Shown piece by piece: positions 1 to 10,350 of a stretch of DNA of 64,000 bases; within the stretch, counting starts at the first letter, position 1; each line of letters opens with the position of its first letter. The DNA is from Prorocentrum cordatum (Eukaryota; Sar; Dinophyceae; Prorocentrales; Prorocentraceae): positions 269,501-333,500 of the forward strand of contig CAUYUJ010018715.1 of assembly GCA_963575745.1 (NCBI GenBank), written 5' to 3'. The position numbers were made by a program, and so were the translations under genes. The notes under the pieces are model-generated. The model saw only the letters and a list, made by a program, of their open reading frames with translations, did no database searches and was not told the origin of the DNA.

Positions 1-360
1 TCCAAACAAATTGCGAGAAACCCCACGCGAGAGCGCGATTCCTGCATACATTGGAGAAACTCCCGTGCGAGAGCGCGACTTCTCAATACATTGTGAGGGA
101 ATATCAAACGGAAGCCGTTGTTGTTGTAGCCAGGAGGGGCAACAACACAATTTGAGTATGAAGACTTTGCGTGATTAACGACAGGGTGCGAGCCCCGAGG
201 GGGGGGCACTGCAACAGGAGGGACCAAACATAAATATTCTCTGAGAGTGAGAATTCAACCACAATACATGAATCAATGAATTAACATATTTATATATACA
301 TATACACACACACTGTCGGAGGTCGACGCGGATATCTTAGATCGGCGCTGGGCCCCCTAG
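1..360. repeat. Short tandem repeat, AT tract and TIR-F fragment
   Basis: Positions about 10-101 hold two copies of a unit of about 45 bp sharing GCGAGAGCGCGA and ATACATTG. Positions 285-312 are an AT/CA-rich stretch. Positions 313-350 (GTCGGAGGTCGACGCGGAT, then ATCGGCGCT) match one end of the TIR-F family seen at 16.8, 24.6 and 32.8 kb. No coding sequence is supported here. Confidence 0.6.
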
Positions 361-364
361 CTAC

Positions 365-603
365 AGGCCTCCTAGATGGGGCCCGAGTAAATGGGGTCCG
401 AGGATCGCGCCGCATCGCCGATACATCGGTGTTGCATCGCCGATACATCGGCGATGCATCGGCCATGCACTGGCGACGTCAGCGATGCATCGGCGACGTC
501 GACGTGAAGCAAATCGGGCTTCACATCGAGCCGCATCGGCGATGCATCGGCGCTGCGGCGCGATCCTCCGACCCCATCTCCTCCGACCCCTTCCAGGAGC
601 CCT
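365..603. mobile_element. TIR-A element, copy 1
   Basis: A non-coding element with long imperfect terminal inverted repeats. The left end reads AGGCCTCCTAGATGGGG and the right end is its inverted, diverged form ending AGGAGCCCT. Next to each end is GGTCCGAGGATC or its complement, and the centre is full of the self-complementary motif CGATGCATCG. A second copy lies at 14946-15170. Its small size and lack of an ORF suggest a MITE moved by an enzyme encoded elsewhere. I see no clear target-site duplication. Confidence 0.75.
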
Positions 604-780
604 GGGCTCGCGGCCGGGCGAAACCCCCGGGGGTCCTGCGCGGGCGGCTCCGGGTCGCCCGATCCGAGGGCCTCCTTCCCAGCCTGCTGGGCGCGGGGCA
701 AGAGCGGCAAGCATCGGATCGAAAAACATCGGGTCGGGGAGGAACGTGCGTCTAATGAGGCCGCATCGGGACGTGCCAAT

Positions 781-2045
781 CACTGGGGGGGTGCGAAGGG
801 CGCAGCTGTCGCCACGTTCGTGGGCTCCTGGGAGGCCCAGCGGAAGGGAGTTGCGAAAGCTCGGTCACTGGGCGGCTGCGAAGTGCGCAACCGTCACCAA
901 GTTCGTGGGCTCCTGGGAGGTCCAGCGGAGCGGAGTTGTAAACGCACCCAGACGAAACCTCGCGGGTCACTGGGGGGCTGCGAAGTGCGCAACTGTCGTC
1001 ACTTTCATGGGCTCCTGGGAGGTCCAGCGGAGTGGAGATGTAAACGCACCCAGCCGAGACTTCTTGGGTCATTGGGGGGCTGCGAAGTGCGCAACTGTCG
1101 CAAGTTTCGTGGGTTCCTGGGAGGTGCAGCGGAGTGGAGTTGTAAACGCAACGAGCAGAGACCTCGCGGAACCCGGGGGGGCTGCGAACTGCGCAGCCGT
1201 CGTCTCTTTCGTAGGCTTCGGGGTTGCCCAACATAATGGAGCTGTCAACGCGCCCAGCCAAGACCTCGCGGCTCCCTGGGGGGCTGCGAACTGCGCAGCT
1301 GTCGCCAGTTTCGTGGGCTCCGCACGGGCCCAGCGAAATAGAGTTGGACACACACCCAGCCGAAACCTCGCGGCTCTCTGGGGGGCTGCGAACTGCAAAG
1401 CTGTCGCCACGTGCGTGGGCTCCTGGGAGGCCCAGCGGAGTGGAGTTGTAAAAGCACCCAGCCGAAACCTCGCGGCTCCCTGTGTGTGTGTGTGTGCGAA
1501 GTGCACCACCGTCGCCAATTTCGCAGGCTCATGGAAGGTCCAGCGGAGTGGAATTGTAAACGCACTCAGCCGAGACCTCGTGGGCCACTGGGGAGCTGCG
1601 AAGTGCGCAACTCTCGCCAATTTCGTGGGCTCCTGGGAGGCCACGCGAAATGGAATTGTAAACGCACCCGGCCGAGACCTCGCGCCCCCTCTGGGGGCTG
1701 CGAGCTGCGAAACCGTCGCCAGTTCTTTGGGCTCCTGGGTGGTCCAGCGGAGTGGAGATGTAAACGCACCCGGCCGAGACCTCTTGGGTCACTGGGGGGC
1801 TGCGAGCTGCGCAACCGTCGTCCCTTCCGCTGGGCCCTGGGAGGTCCAGTCCGCACAACCAGCCGAGGCCTCGCGGGTCACTGGGGGGCTGCGAAGGGTG
1901 CTAGGGGCCAATGCTGTGGGCTCCTGGGAGGCCCAGCGGAATGAAGTTGCGAAAGCACCCAGCCGAGACCTCGTGCCCCCCTGGGTGACTGCAAACGGCG
2001 CAACCGTCGCAAATGTCGTTGGCTCCTGGCTGGTCCAGCGGGGTG
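781..2045. repeat. 102-bp tandem array
   Basis: About twelve diverged copies of a 102-bp unit. Each contains CACTGGGGGGCTGCGAA, GTGGGCTCCTGGGAGG and CAGCGGAGTGGAG. Because 102 is a multiple of three, one forward frame (485-2131) stays open as a 34-residue repeat with a GSWEVQRSG core, but the opposite strand and another forward frame are also largely open. Coding is therefore not demonstrated. One unit near 1480-1500 has acquired a (TG)n run and another near 1850 is truncated. It is most likely a minisatellite, with a repeat protein as the less likely alternative. Between 604 and 780 I see nothing else. Confidence 0.85.
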
Positions 2046-2285
2046 GAGATGCTCGGACAGGAAAAAGCGGTTTGCGTGCCGCGAGCTGCCCTCAAGCCTC
2101 GCGAATTGTTTTCAGAACGTCGTTCGCATAACAACGTACGCGTTGTTGCTCAGAGGTTCGATTGCCCGTCGGGACCTCTGATCACTCCCGACCTTTGACC
2201 GCGAGCATGGTTCGCGTGCCCTTGCTCTTCCGCTTGCGTCTGCATCCGACTCTCTATTGCGTAATCCTGCACGTGTTCCGGTGGC
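2046..2285. other. No recognisable feature
   Basis: Unique-looking sequence after the 102-bp array. Open frames are short and have no recognisable protein content. Confidence 0.5.
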
Positions 2286-2319
2286 AAAAACGGCCCTGTC
2301 GTTTCCAGGGCCCACTAAG
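2286..2319. mobile_element. TIR-C end remnant
   Basis: The sequence AAAAACGGCCCTGTCG followed by CCAGGGCCCACTAAG matches the right terminal repeat of the TIR-C elements at 20589-20804 and 58040-58289. No matching left end was found nearby, so this is a solo end. Confidence 0.6.
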
Positions 2320-2323
2320 CGTG

Positions 2324-2613
2324 GAGGTACGGCCGGCACGCAAAGAGGCGGGCCGTTCCAGAGCTCCCTGCCAACCGCCAGGGAGCAGGCCGCTACTGGC
2401 CATCGCTCGGACGTCCATCCCCTGTGTTTTTTGTCGGTTTCGTGCGCGGTTGTTTCGCCAAATGGTCAAGGCTGCTCCTCGAGGGTCCTCGCCGAAAGTA
2501 AAACGCACACGTCCGAGCGATGCCAAGACCAAGGGACACCGTCGAGGTACGGCCGGCACGCAAAAAGACGGGACGTGCCAAAGCCCCCTGCCAACCGCCA
2601 GGGAGCAGGCCGC
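2324..2613. repeat. 70-bp direct repeats flanking a TIR-B element
   Basis: 2324-2393 and 2544-2613 are direct copies offset by exactly 220 bp, starting GAGGTACGGCCGGCACGC and ending GCCAGGGAGCAGGCCGC. They bracket the TIR-B copy at 2398-2526. At about 70 bp they are far too long for a transposition target duplication, so a local segmental duplication is more likely. Confidence 0.75.
2398..2526. mobile_element. TIR-B element, copy 1
   Basis: A 129-bp element with terminal inverted repeats GCCATCGCTCGGACGTCC and ACACGTCCGAGCGATGCC. Related copies lie at 17231-17349 and 28891-29019, with interiors alignable by eye. It has no ORF and is a MITE-like sequence. Confidence 0.8.
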
Positions 2614-3740
2614 CAATACCCCCTGCGACAGACGGGGACCACCGCAACTCGTGGCGCACAGCCTCGCACGAGCGCCACGCACGGCAAGCCATGCCTTCTC
2701 CGCTCGCGCTCGCAACATGAAGCAGCATCCTCCTGTCGTGCACAACGGGGGGCACTGAGCTCCATGGACTCACCGAGAGGACCGGCAATTCGCTTCCCCC
2801 CCTCACCCCAGGGAGGAGCACGAGGTGCCTTCGCCTCCGGCTCGGCCACCTTCGGCTCCTCGGCCTTCTCAACCTCCTTTGCCTTCTCCTCTGCCATCGC
2901 TGCGGTGGGCTAGCGTCGCTGGGCAGCCTGGCGCAGCTGCGCACGCGCTGGCAGCTCCAGCCCTCTCTTGCGAGACGCTCTGGCCGTCTTCGGCGCACGA
3001 GGCAGGCACACGCGCGGCCTGAGTCTGCAAGATCCTGGGCAGCAGGATGCTCACCCTGATGCGACCAGAGCAGAGGAACCCCAGGGAAAAGCATAAGCTC
3101 CCGAGGTCAAGGGGGCCTGAGGGGTACGCACGAAGGGTCGCGCGGCTGCCGAAGGGCTCGTGTGGAATGTACGTGCGTCCCCTTCTGCATTCCTGTGGGT
3201 GTGGCCTCGATAGCGAGCAACATCGCAACAACTAGAAGGCGCTATCCGGAACCGCTAGCGTGCTATGTCTCCCTTTGTTGTTTCTCTCTCTCTCTCTGTC
3301 TATCTTTCTCTCTCTTTCTGCCTCTCTGCACTCTCGTTACATTCCGCAGGCCCCAACGGCACGAGGAAGCAAAAGCAACAACAACATGCCCAAACTACAA
3401 ACCACACTCGCTTGCCCTCTGCACACCCGTCGTATTTTCTGCGCGGCGCCCAGATCTGAGGCATCGTGCAGTAAATGGGTCCTTGACCCAGTGGTTTCTT
3501 ACAGGAACAGTTCTTGATCCCGAATCGTTGTATACATTCTATCCTGCCGCACACGGAGGCCCAATGGTTTTCCGACACGGGCGAATAACTTCGGGATAAG
3601 TTCCCTCCAGACCCAGGGCGTTTGTTCTTCGCCACGCCGAGAACAACTATTCACAGACGACCCCTGGTGAGCTTTCTGTTGTTTTCAAAAGGGTGGCGGT
3701 GTATAAAAAGCTAGCTCTCAGCGGCATGACACCTACAGCG
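2614..3740. other. No gene recognised; short TC tract
   Basis: Only a TC-rich microsatellite (about 3285-3330) stands out. Open frames on both strands are of mixed low-complexity composition and overlap each other, with nothing resembling a conserved domain. Confidence 0.5.
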
Positions 3741-4019
3741 CCCCCAGAGGCCTACGAGCAGTTGATATATATATATATATATATATATAAATACATACAA
3801 ATCTCTCTATATATATATACATATATATATATATATCTATATATATATATATAATAGTGCGTGTATATATATATATATATATATGCGCCACAGTGAGGGG
3901 GGCTGAACCGAACGGCCATTGCGTGCGTGGCTGAAGTGGAATTCCGCGATGCGGATTGTTGTTGTTGTTGGTGCTGTTGTTGCTTGGTGTTTGTTGTTTA
4001 TTGTTTGTTGTTGTCGTCG

Positions 4020-4262
4020 TCCCACCCGCGAAACGCCCCGCGACCCACCCGCGACCCACCCCTCGACCCACCCGCGACTCACCCGCGACCCACCCCGCGA
4101 CCCACCCGCGACCCACCCGCGACTCACCCGCGACCCACCCGGCGACCCGCCCGCGACCCACCCCGAGATTCCCCCGGCGACCCACCCGCGACAAACCGGC
4201 CACCCACCCGCGACCCACCCCGCAACCCACCCGCGACACACCCCGCGACCCATCCGCGGCCC
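4020..4262. repeat. CGCGACCCACC satellite, left arm
   Basis: A tandem array of roughly 10-11-bp units reading (C)CGCGACCCAC on the plus strand. Frames through it read as Pro/Arg/Asp/Thr or Val/Gly/Arg repeats on both strands, which is a composition artefact. Confidence 0.9.
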
Positions 4263-4264
4263 AC

Positions 4265-4620
4265 CCGCAAATTTCCGGCGCCTGCGGCGGGCTGTTTTTG
4301 AATTCCATCCAGGTGGAGGTGGAGAGCCCGCGACGCACCCGCGACCCAAACTACGTTCACTGAACAAGCCAAAACTTTGGCGCCTGCGTCGGGTTTCTTT
4401 TGCATGCGTTCCAGGTGGAAAACCTGCGACCCAAAACGCGTTCAGTGTACAAATCAAAATGTTCGGCGCCTGCGGCGGGCTGTTTTTGAATTCCTTTTCA
4501 GGTGGAGGTGGTTAGTTAGCCCGCGATCCACCCGGGACCCAAACTACGTTCACTGAATAAACCACAAATTCGGCGCCTGCGGCGGGTTGTTTTTGCATTC
4601 GTTCCGGGTGGCCCACCAGC
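4265..4620. repeat. About 100-bp units with GGCGCCTGCGGCG, left arm
   Basis: Four diverged units, each with GGCGCCTGCGGCGGG, a T-rich stretch, a CAGGTGGA-type block and ACTACGTTCACTGAA. The inverted counterparts are at 5575-5935. Confidence 0.85.
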
Positions 4621-4744
4621 GATCATCCCCGCGCTGAATTTGTCAGAGCACGACGACGACGATGAGGACGAGGACGCGGACGAGGAAAAAGAGACGGAGG
4701 AGCAGGAGCAGGAGGAGGAGGAGGAGGAGGAGGAGGAGGAGGGC

Positions 4745-4980
4745 GCCATCCACAGGGAAGATGAAGGCCACGAGGTCCGTCGGCTCGACGCCCGCGTCGC
4801 CCGCGCCCGCCCGCTCACTCTTATCCGCAATTGCGGGGTGCTGCGTGTGTGTATATATATATACGTATACGTAGCACCCCGCAATTGCGGATAAGAGTGA
4901 GGGGGCGGGCGCGGGCGACGCGGGCGTCGTCGAGCCGGCGGACCTCGTGGCCCCCACCTTCCTTGTCGATGGCGCTCTCC
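4745..4980. repeat. Inner palindrome of the long inverted repeat
   Basis: Arms of about 100 bp on either side of a short TA/CGTA spacer near 4852-4868. The left arm ends CAATTGCGGGGTGCT and the right arm starts AGCACCCCGCAATTG, and complementarity extends outward through GCGTCGCCCGCGCCCG and beyond. This is a strong hairpin-forming core. The GAG tract at 4700-4745 and the CTC tract starting at 4977 continue the pairing. Confidence 0.9.
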
Positions 4981-5345
4981 TCCTCCTCCTCCTCCTCCTC
5001 CTCCTCCTCCTCCTCTCCTCCTCCTCTCCTCCTCCTCCTCGTCTCGTCATCGTCATCGTCATCCTCCTCATCGTCCTCCTCCTCCTCCTCCTCCTCCTCT
5101 TCCTCGTCCTCCCTCTTCCCCCCTCGTCCTTCCATCATCGTCCCCATTGTCGTCCCACACCCTCATCGGCCTCCACCATCGTCCTCCCACTCTCGTCCAT
5201 CATCATCCTCCTCCCCCTCCTCCCCCTCCTCCCCTCCTCGTCCTCCTCCTCCCCCTCTCCTCGCCCTCCTGCTCCTCCTGCTCCTCCTGCTCCTCCTCCT
5301 CCTCCTCCTCCTCCTCCTCCTCCTCTTTCTCCACATTCTCCTTAC
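4977..5345. repeat. CTC/CCT microsatellite
   Basis: Long (CTC)n interspersed with TCGTCATCG-type interruptions. The Leu, Ser and Glu homopolymer frames over it are not taken as genes. Confidence 0.9.
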
Positions 5346-5574
5346 ATCCTCTCTTTCGCGTCCTCCTCGTCCCCTGTTTACTCCTCCTGCCTCCCCCTCC
5401 TTTCCCAAGATAACGGCAACGCAATTTTTTTTTCCACTTTATGCTCCCCGACTTCTCTGAGCAAGGCAACTCGACAGGGCAAACTTGCTGGACGGGCTGG
5501 TGTGGATGCTCGGGGCTTGAAGAGGTCGTTGCGGGCTCAGACGGCATGCAACAATCAGCCGCCGCGCTTGTGCG

Positions 5575-6292
5575 GCATTGGTTTGTTCAGTGAACGTGGT
5601 TTGGGTCGCGGGTGGGTCGCGGGCTTTCCACCTCCACCTGGAAGAAATGCAAAAGCAACCCGCCGCAGGCGCCGACAAAAATTGGTTTGTACACTGAACG
5701 TGGAATGGGTCGCGGGTGGGCCGCGGGTTCTCCACCGGGAACGAATGCAAAAAGATGCCCGCCGCAGGCGCCGAAAAATGTAGTTTTTGTACCCTGAACG
5801 TGGTTTGGGTCGCGGGTTGGTCGCGAGTTGGTCGCGGGGTGGGTCGCGGGCTCTCCATCTGGAAGGAATGCAACAAAAAGCTCGCCGCAGGCGCCGAAAA
5901 TGGTGGTTTGCACCTTGAACGTGGTTTGGGTCGAAAGTGGGTCGCGGGTGGGTCGCGGGGTGGGTCGCGGGTGGGTCGCGGGTGGGTCGCGGGTGGGTCG
6001 CGGGTGGGTCGCGGGTGGGTCGCGGGGTGGGCCGCGGGCGGGTCGCGGGGTGGGTCGCGGGTGGGTCGCGGGTGGGTCGCGGGTGGGTCGCGGCGGCGCG
6101 GGGTGGGTCGCGGGGGTGGGTCGCGGTGGGTCGCGGGTGGGTCGCGGGTGGGTCGCGGGTGGGTCGCGGGGTGGGTCGCGGGGTGGGTCGCGGGTGGGTC
6201 GCGGGTGGGTCGCGGGTGGGTCGCGGGTGGGTCGCGCGGTGGGTCGCGGGGTGGGTCGCGGATGGGTCGCGGGGCGGGTTGCGGGTGGGACG
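5575..6292. repeat. Right arm: inverted 100-bp units and GGGTCGCG satellite
   Basis: 5575-5935 holds four units complementary to 4265-4620 (CGCCGCAGGCGCC, TGAACGTGGTTTGGG). 5935-6292 is a tandem GGGTCGCGGGT satellite, the complement of 4020-4262 but longer. Array length thus differs between the arms while the flanking markers are conserved. Confidence 0.85.
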
Positions 6293-6515
6293 ACGACAAC
6301 AAACAACAACAAACAACAACGAGAATCCGCACCGCGGAATCCCACTTCAGCCACGCACCCAGGGACAGTGAATGACCGTTCGGCCCCCTCACTCTGATAT
6401 ATATATATATATACACATACGTATATATATATATATACATATCTATCTATATATCTATATATCTATCTATCTATCTATATATGTATCTATGTATGTATGT
6501 GTATATATATAAATG

Positions 6516-6935
6516 TGTGTGCACCTGTACCTGGGCAACTCCAGCTTCTGGAGCGCGCCCCACATGCACGGAGCGTGCCACGCATGCACACACAGGGTGC
6601 GTAGGCTGAGCACTTTCTTAGGGTGCAGGGGTCAGGGTGAAAGCCATATAGGCCTTTGCACCCAACGGCATTTCAGATTCCACCCTTTGCCCTCCACCCA
6701 AAGGAAATGCTCGGGTAGGTGCGTAAGTCGTGATGTCCCGCGTTACCGTCGCAGAAACCATGGCAATCTGAAACGGGGGCCGGCACCAACCCCGCCGCGG
6801 GACGCTGAGGACCGGGCCGCCCCCGCCCGGCAGGCGGCGCTAACAGGCAGCGGCTCGAGCCAGCAAGGCGGTTGCGAACCCCGCGCGGGCACTTCCCGCT
6901 GCTGCTGCTGCTGAGCAAACGCGGCCGAAGTCCAA
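6516..6935. other. No gene recognised
   Basis: Mixed sequence with a short (GCT)n run at 6897-6912 and no recognisable coding content. Confidence 0.5.
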
Positions 6936-6939
6936 CGGG

Positions 6940-7245
6940 AAAGACACACATCAACATCATCAACACAAGCATCAGCATGATCAACACCATCAACGTAAAC
7001 CTCACACTCATCAAACACTCCCTCAATCTCATCAGTGGCAACAACACGCCATCTCCAATCGCCAGAAAAAAAACAAGTATCAATCATCAAGCCCCGATCA
7101 TCAACCATCAGTCACCAGTCACAAACACCCGACCATCAACCATCCTCCTCGTCCTCATCATCAGCAGCAGCGGCATCAGCATCAGCATCAGCATCAGCAT
7201 CAGCATCAGCATCAGCATCAGCATCAGCATCAGCATCAGCATCAG

Positions 7246-7307
<62 letters not shown>

Positions 7308-7310
7308 CCA
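6940..7310. repeat. ATC / CAGCAT microsatellite
   Basis: Irregular CATCA-rich DNA passes into a regular hexamer tract ATCAGC (about 7164-7245) and then (ATC)n to about 7305. It has open frames in several phases, all simple Ser, Ile, Met or Ala repeats. Confidence 0.95.
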
Positions 7311-7552
7311 TCCAAATCTGTCGCCCCCCATGTGCGCCACGCCCAGCTCCAGCACGAAGGAGGCGGGTCCGGGAAGAGTGGGCTCCTGGCAACCTCTCCC
7401 CGCTCCAGGCCCCCCGTGGCCCTCCACGGGCCCCGGGATCGTCCGAGCCCGACTCGGGACGAAGAGCCGACCCTGGTAAACGCCCTGGGGTCTAGGACCC
7501 GTTGCCCTCAAGACCCCTGCCCTTCCTGGCAAGTCTCTGGGCGCTGGCATGC

Positions 7553-7739
7553 TTATGTCGGGCGTGTCCCCCTACAGGGGGATTTTCGGCGAAGAAAAAT
7601 ACCCCAAAAATGCCCCAAGAAGGTCAAAAAATACTCGAAAAATAGTCCCGAGACTCGTTTGGACTATTTTTTTGACTATTTTGGGGGTATTTCTTTTTCT
7701 CGTCGACAATCCCCCTGCAGGGGGACAGGCCCGACTTAA
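7553..7739. mobile_element. TIR-D element, copy 1 (hAT-like, 8-bp duplication)
   Basis: A 187-bp element starting TTATGTCGGGCGTG and ending CAGGCCCGACTTAA. It is flanked by an exact 8-bp direct repeat TGGCATGC (7545-7552 and 7740-7747). Sub-terminal CCCCCTACAGGGGG and CCCCCTGCAGGGGG are self-complementary. The AT-rich interior lacks an ORF. Eight-base duplications are typical of hAT transposons, so it is probably a hAT MITE; the superfamily is inferred from duplication size alone. A second copy is at 53567-53756. Confidence 0.85.
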
Positions 7740-7747
7740 TGGCATGC

Positions 7748-8187
7748 GATCTTGGCAGGCACGAGGGTCGCCGGAGGCCCAGAAAGGCCTTCTCACAGCC
7801 CACCCAGGCCGCCCTGCCCCCACCTCCTTCCCACACGGCCCACCGACCTTCCCCCATGGGTGCTCCGGCAATGCACTAGACACTGGATGCGCGCGCTTCG
7901 GGCGCGCGCGGCTTCTGGTCGGCGCCGAGGGCGCTGTCCGCAGACCTGAGACCGATGCGAAGTTTGTCTCCGCTTTGGCTCGTGCCCACGATGGTTTGAT
8001 GCTTGGGCTCCTGTTCGGGACGCCGTGATAGCGTTCACCTCCCAGGACGCTTCGGCAAGTAAGGGCCGCGAGAGCGTGGCGGGACTGCGAGGGCGGAAGA
8101 GGCCAAGGATTGAAGGCACGTGTTGGGTTGACCCTGATCGCATCCCCCCCCTCCTCTTCCTCCTCCCCCTCCGCCTCCTCACTTCTC
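7748..8187. other. No gene recognised
   Basis: GC-rich sequence. Several overlapping open frames with Arg/Pro/Ala-rich translations and no conserved pattern. Confidence 0.45.
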
Positions 8188-8344
8188 GGCGGTGGACAAA
8201 CCTCCCTTTAATAAACCTCCCCTTAGTGAAAACGGCCTGGGACCGAAACCGACGGACCTGGACCCGCAAAAATGCGACGCCCCCTCGCGAACCGAGAACG
8301 GCCAATTCCTCAATCGACGTGCCCGAGTGGGAGGTCCGTCCGCC
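8188..8344. mobile_element. TIR-G element, copy 1
   Basis: Starts GGCGGTGGACAAACCTCCC and ends GGGAGGTCCGTCCGCC, an inverted pair. The interior has GAAAACGGCCTGGG, CCGAAACCGACGG and AACGGCCAATTCCT, shared in the same order with the copy at 26486-26653. It has no ORF. Confidence 0.8.
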
Positions 8345-8524
8345 TCCGAACTTCCCCGTCCTCTGCGTCGTCCTCGCCGCCCTCCTCGCCGTCGGCCTCG
8401 GGGCGTCGCCCTTTTCCTCCTCGCGGCCGCAGGGCCGCGGCGCCCCTGCTCCGGGGCGGCGAGGCCCGTGCTCGTCGGCGGGGCGCGCCCTGCCCGAGCC
8501 TCGCGCGCCTCCAAGAAAAAAACG

Positions 8525-8600
8525 ACTTCTCCTCCTCCTCCTCCTCCTCCTCCTCCTCCTCCTCCTCCTCCTCCTCCTCCTCCTCCTCCTCCTCCCCCTC
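8525..8600. repeat. (CTC)n microsatellite
   Basis: About 25 uninterrupted CTC units. Confidence 0.95.
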
Positions 8601-8605
8601 GCTCT

Positions 8606-8952
8606 GCTCGGGCCGGGCGAAAAAGGGGGGGGATGGCAAAGGGGGGGGCTCGAAATAAACAGTGTTTTCCGTTGTCGTTCTGTCTTCGTCCTCCCTAGTT
8701 CTGCCTTCGCTCCGCATTTGCTGCAAGACGAAGTCAAAACGAAAACGGTCCACGAAATTGCCAAAACACCGTTTAGCTCGAGCCCTGGCAAAGGGGGGGT
8801 GATAATCAGCTCACGTAATTAACTGGCGCCTCCCGGCGCCCGAGGCGGCGATGTATCGAGGACTGGGCCCCTCGGTGGGGCCGAAACCAGCTGCGTGCAG
8901 CAGATTTCGAACCCCCCCCTTTCCCATGCCCCCCCTTTCGTCCGGCCCGATC
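8606..8952. mobile_element. TIR-H element
   Basis: Inverted arms of about 50 bp: 8606-8655 (GGGCCGGGCGAAAAAGG and a G-rich run ending CTCGAAAT) pairs with 8903-8952 (ATTTCGAACCCC and a C-rich run, then CCGGCCCGATC). The right third, from about 8855, is repeated at 56781-56880 with the shared GGGGCCGAAACCAGCTGC. No ORF is supported. Confidence 0.65.
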
Positions 8953-9004
8953 TTCTTGGGGAGGGGGAACAACGGGGACCGCAGCCACGACTGAACGCGG
9001 AAAC

Positions 9005-9072
9005 GTCGTGCCGATCTTGGCCACCGCCCACCTTGGTCAGCGTCAACTCGCGCATCGTCCTCGCGAGAAGAC
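9005..9072. repeat. Dispersed repeat shared with 29247-29312
   Basis: Contains GATCTTGGCCACCG, CTTGGTCAGCGTCAA and CGTCCTCGCGAGA. The same order with substitutions occurs at 29247-29312. Confidence 0.6.
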
Positions 9073-9705
9073 GCGCCCGAGGAGGACCGCAGTGTACTCG
9101 GCGATTAAAGGAAAGGGGGCCTGAGGGATGGGGTCCTAAAGGCCAGGAAGGGATCCAAGGGCAGATTTACCTTTTGAGGCTCCTCGTTGGGAACCCCTCC
9201 CGCAGGCTCCCCATCTTTGAGCCACCGGTCCATGGCGCGCGGGGCCTGCTCTCTCGGCCCAGGGCGCCGCAGGAGGACCCCCTGCCGCAGAGCCAGCCCT
9301 GGGGAGCGCGCCGGGAACTCCGGGGCGAAAAGGCACCGGGCAGAGCCCCAGGTCGAGCCCTGCGAGGCCCCTCGCAACCTCTGGAGCCCCCCCGCCTCTT
9401 GGAATCCCGTTGGGGTCTCTTGGCGGTCGCCCCAGGCTCTCCCATCCTTCCAGGGGGGCCGCAAGAGAGAGAGAGAGAGATGCTCCGAGGGCTGCCCGTG
9501 GACTCCTCGAAGGGGTGAGATTTGGACTCGCCTCGGGGGCGCTGGGACCCTCTCGGAGACTTCGGGGCTCCCCCTCGAAGCTGCCCCGCAGCCGCGAGGG
9601 CAACCCGCGTGACCGGTACGGCGACCAGCAGAGCCCATATTCGGACCCAACAAGGCCCCCAACGACCACGGATCCCCAAACGACCTCGGATCTCCTGTTG
9701 CTCTT
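9073..9705. other. No gene recognised
   Basis: GC-rich, with frames open on both strands (Arg/Gly/Pro-rich). A short (GA)n run lies near 9468-9480. Nothing in the translations is conserved-looking. Confidence 0.45.
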
Positions 9706-9822
9706 CCATTCCTCCTCCTCCTCCTCCGACCTCCTCTTCCCTCATCCCTCCTCCTCCTCCTCCTCCTCCTCCTCCTCCTCCTCCTCCTCCTCCTCCTCCT
9801 CCTCCTCCTCCTCCCCCTCATC
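9706..9822. repeat. (CTC)n microsatellite
   Basis: Near-uninterrupted CTC units, perfect from about 9748 to 9812. Confidence 0.95.
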
Positions 9823-10194
9823 TCCTCCAACACATCGTCGTTGGTTGAACTCGTCGCCGCCACCGCCATCGTCGCCATTCAAAAGCCATAAGCTGGATCT
9901 CGTCACGCTCTCTCACTCCTGCTGCTACTCCTCCTCCCCCTACAACTCATCATCAGACTCTTGCATCCCCTCCTCCCTGATCCCTCCCCCCCTCCACGCT
10001 CAGCCCCCCGCGCGGAACTCTGGGGGTCCACGCGGCGCGAGAGCCATCATCGCTGAAGCACCTCCTGGCGGGGGTAAGGACCTGGGACTGGGCGGGTGGT
10101 AGCGGGGGAGCTTTCAGAAGGGGGAGGGGGGGACGCCCGGCGGGAGCCCCTCTGCCCCCCTTGGCGGGCCCGCGAGGGCGGGGGCCCAGGCGAG

Positions 10195-10318
10195 GACGAG
10201 GAGGATGACGAGGAGGAGGAGGAGGAGGAGGAGGAGGAGGAGGAGGAGGAGGAGGAGGAGGAGGAGGAGGAGGAGGAGGGAGGAGGAGAGAGAGAGGAGG
10301 AGAGAGGGGAGAAGGAGA

Positions 10319-10350
<32 letters not shown>

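Larger units (their letters stand above)
3745..6515. repeat. 2.75-kb long inverted repeat (near-palindrome)
   Basis: Both arms carry the same blocks in mirror order. From outside in these are an AT microsatellite (3760-3892; 6397-6510), a unique marker containing TGCGTGGCTGAAGTGG (3897-3958; complement at 6316-6390), a GTT/CAA-rich tract, a CGCGACCCACC satellite, units of about 100 bp carrying GGCGCCTGCGGCG, a GAG/CTC tract, and an inner palindrome centred near 4860. The right arm has some 500 bp of extra CTC-rich and unique DNA (about 5100-5570), so symmetry is not perfect. If transcribed it could form a very long hairpin. No gene is supported inside it. Confidence 0.85.

Noticed and set aside
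781-2045. CRISPR-like interpretation of the 102-bp array
   Set aside because: Whole units are repeated without alternating short repeats and unique spacers, and no cas-like gene is present.
2095-2180. Possible tRNA T-arm (GGTTCGATTG near 2155)
   Set aside because: No matching acceptor stem, D-arm or anticodon arm could be assembled around it.
2324-2613. 70-bp direct repeats as long terminal repeats of a small retroelement
   Set aside because: Too short, no primer-binding or polypurine site, and the interior is a TIR element.
4831-5460. Long frames of poly-Ser, poly-Leu, poly-Glu and poly-Arg over CTC/GAG tracts, here and at 8.5, 9.7, 10.2, 30.2, 34.9, 57.1, 58.8 and 63.8 kb
   Set aside because: They are open in several phases on both strands purely because the trinucleotide repeat has no stop codon.
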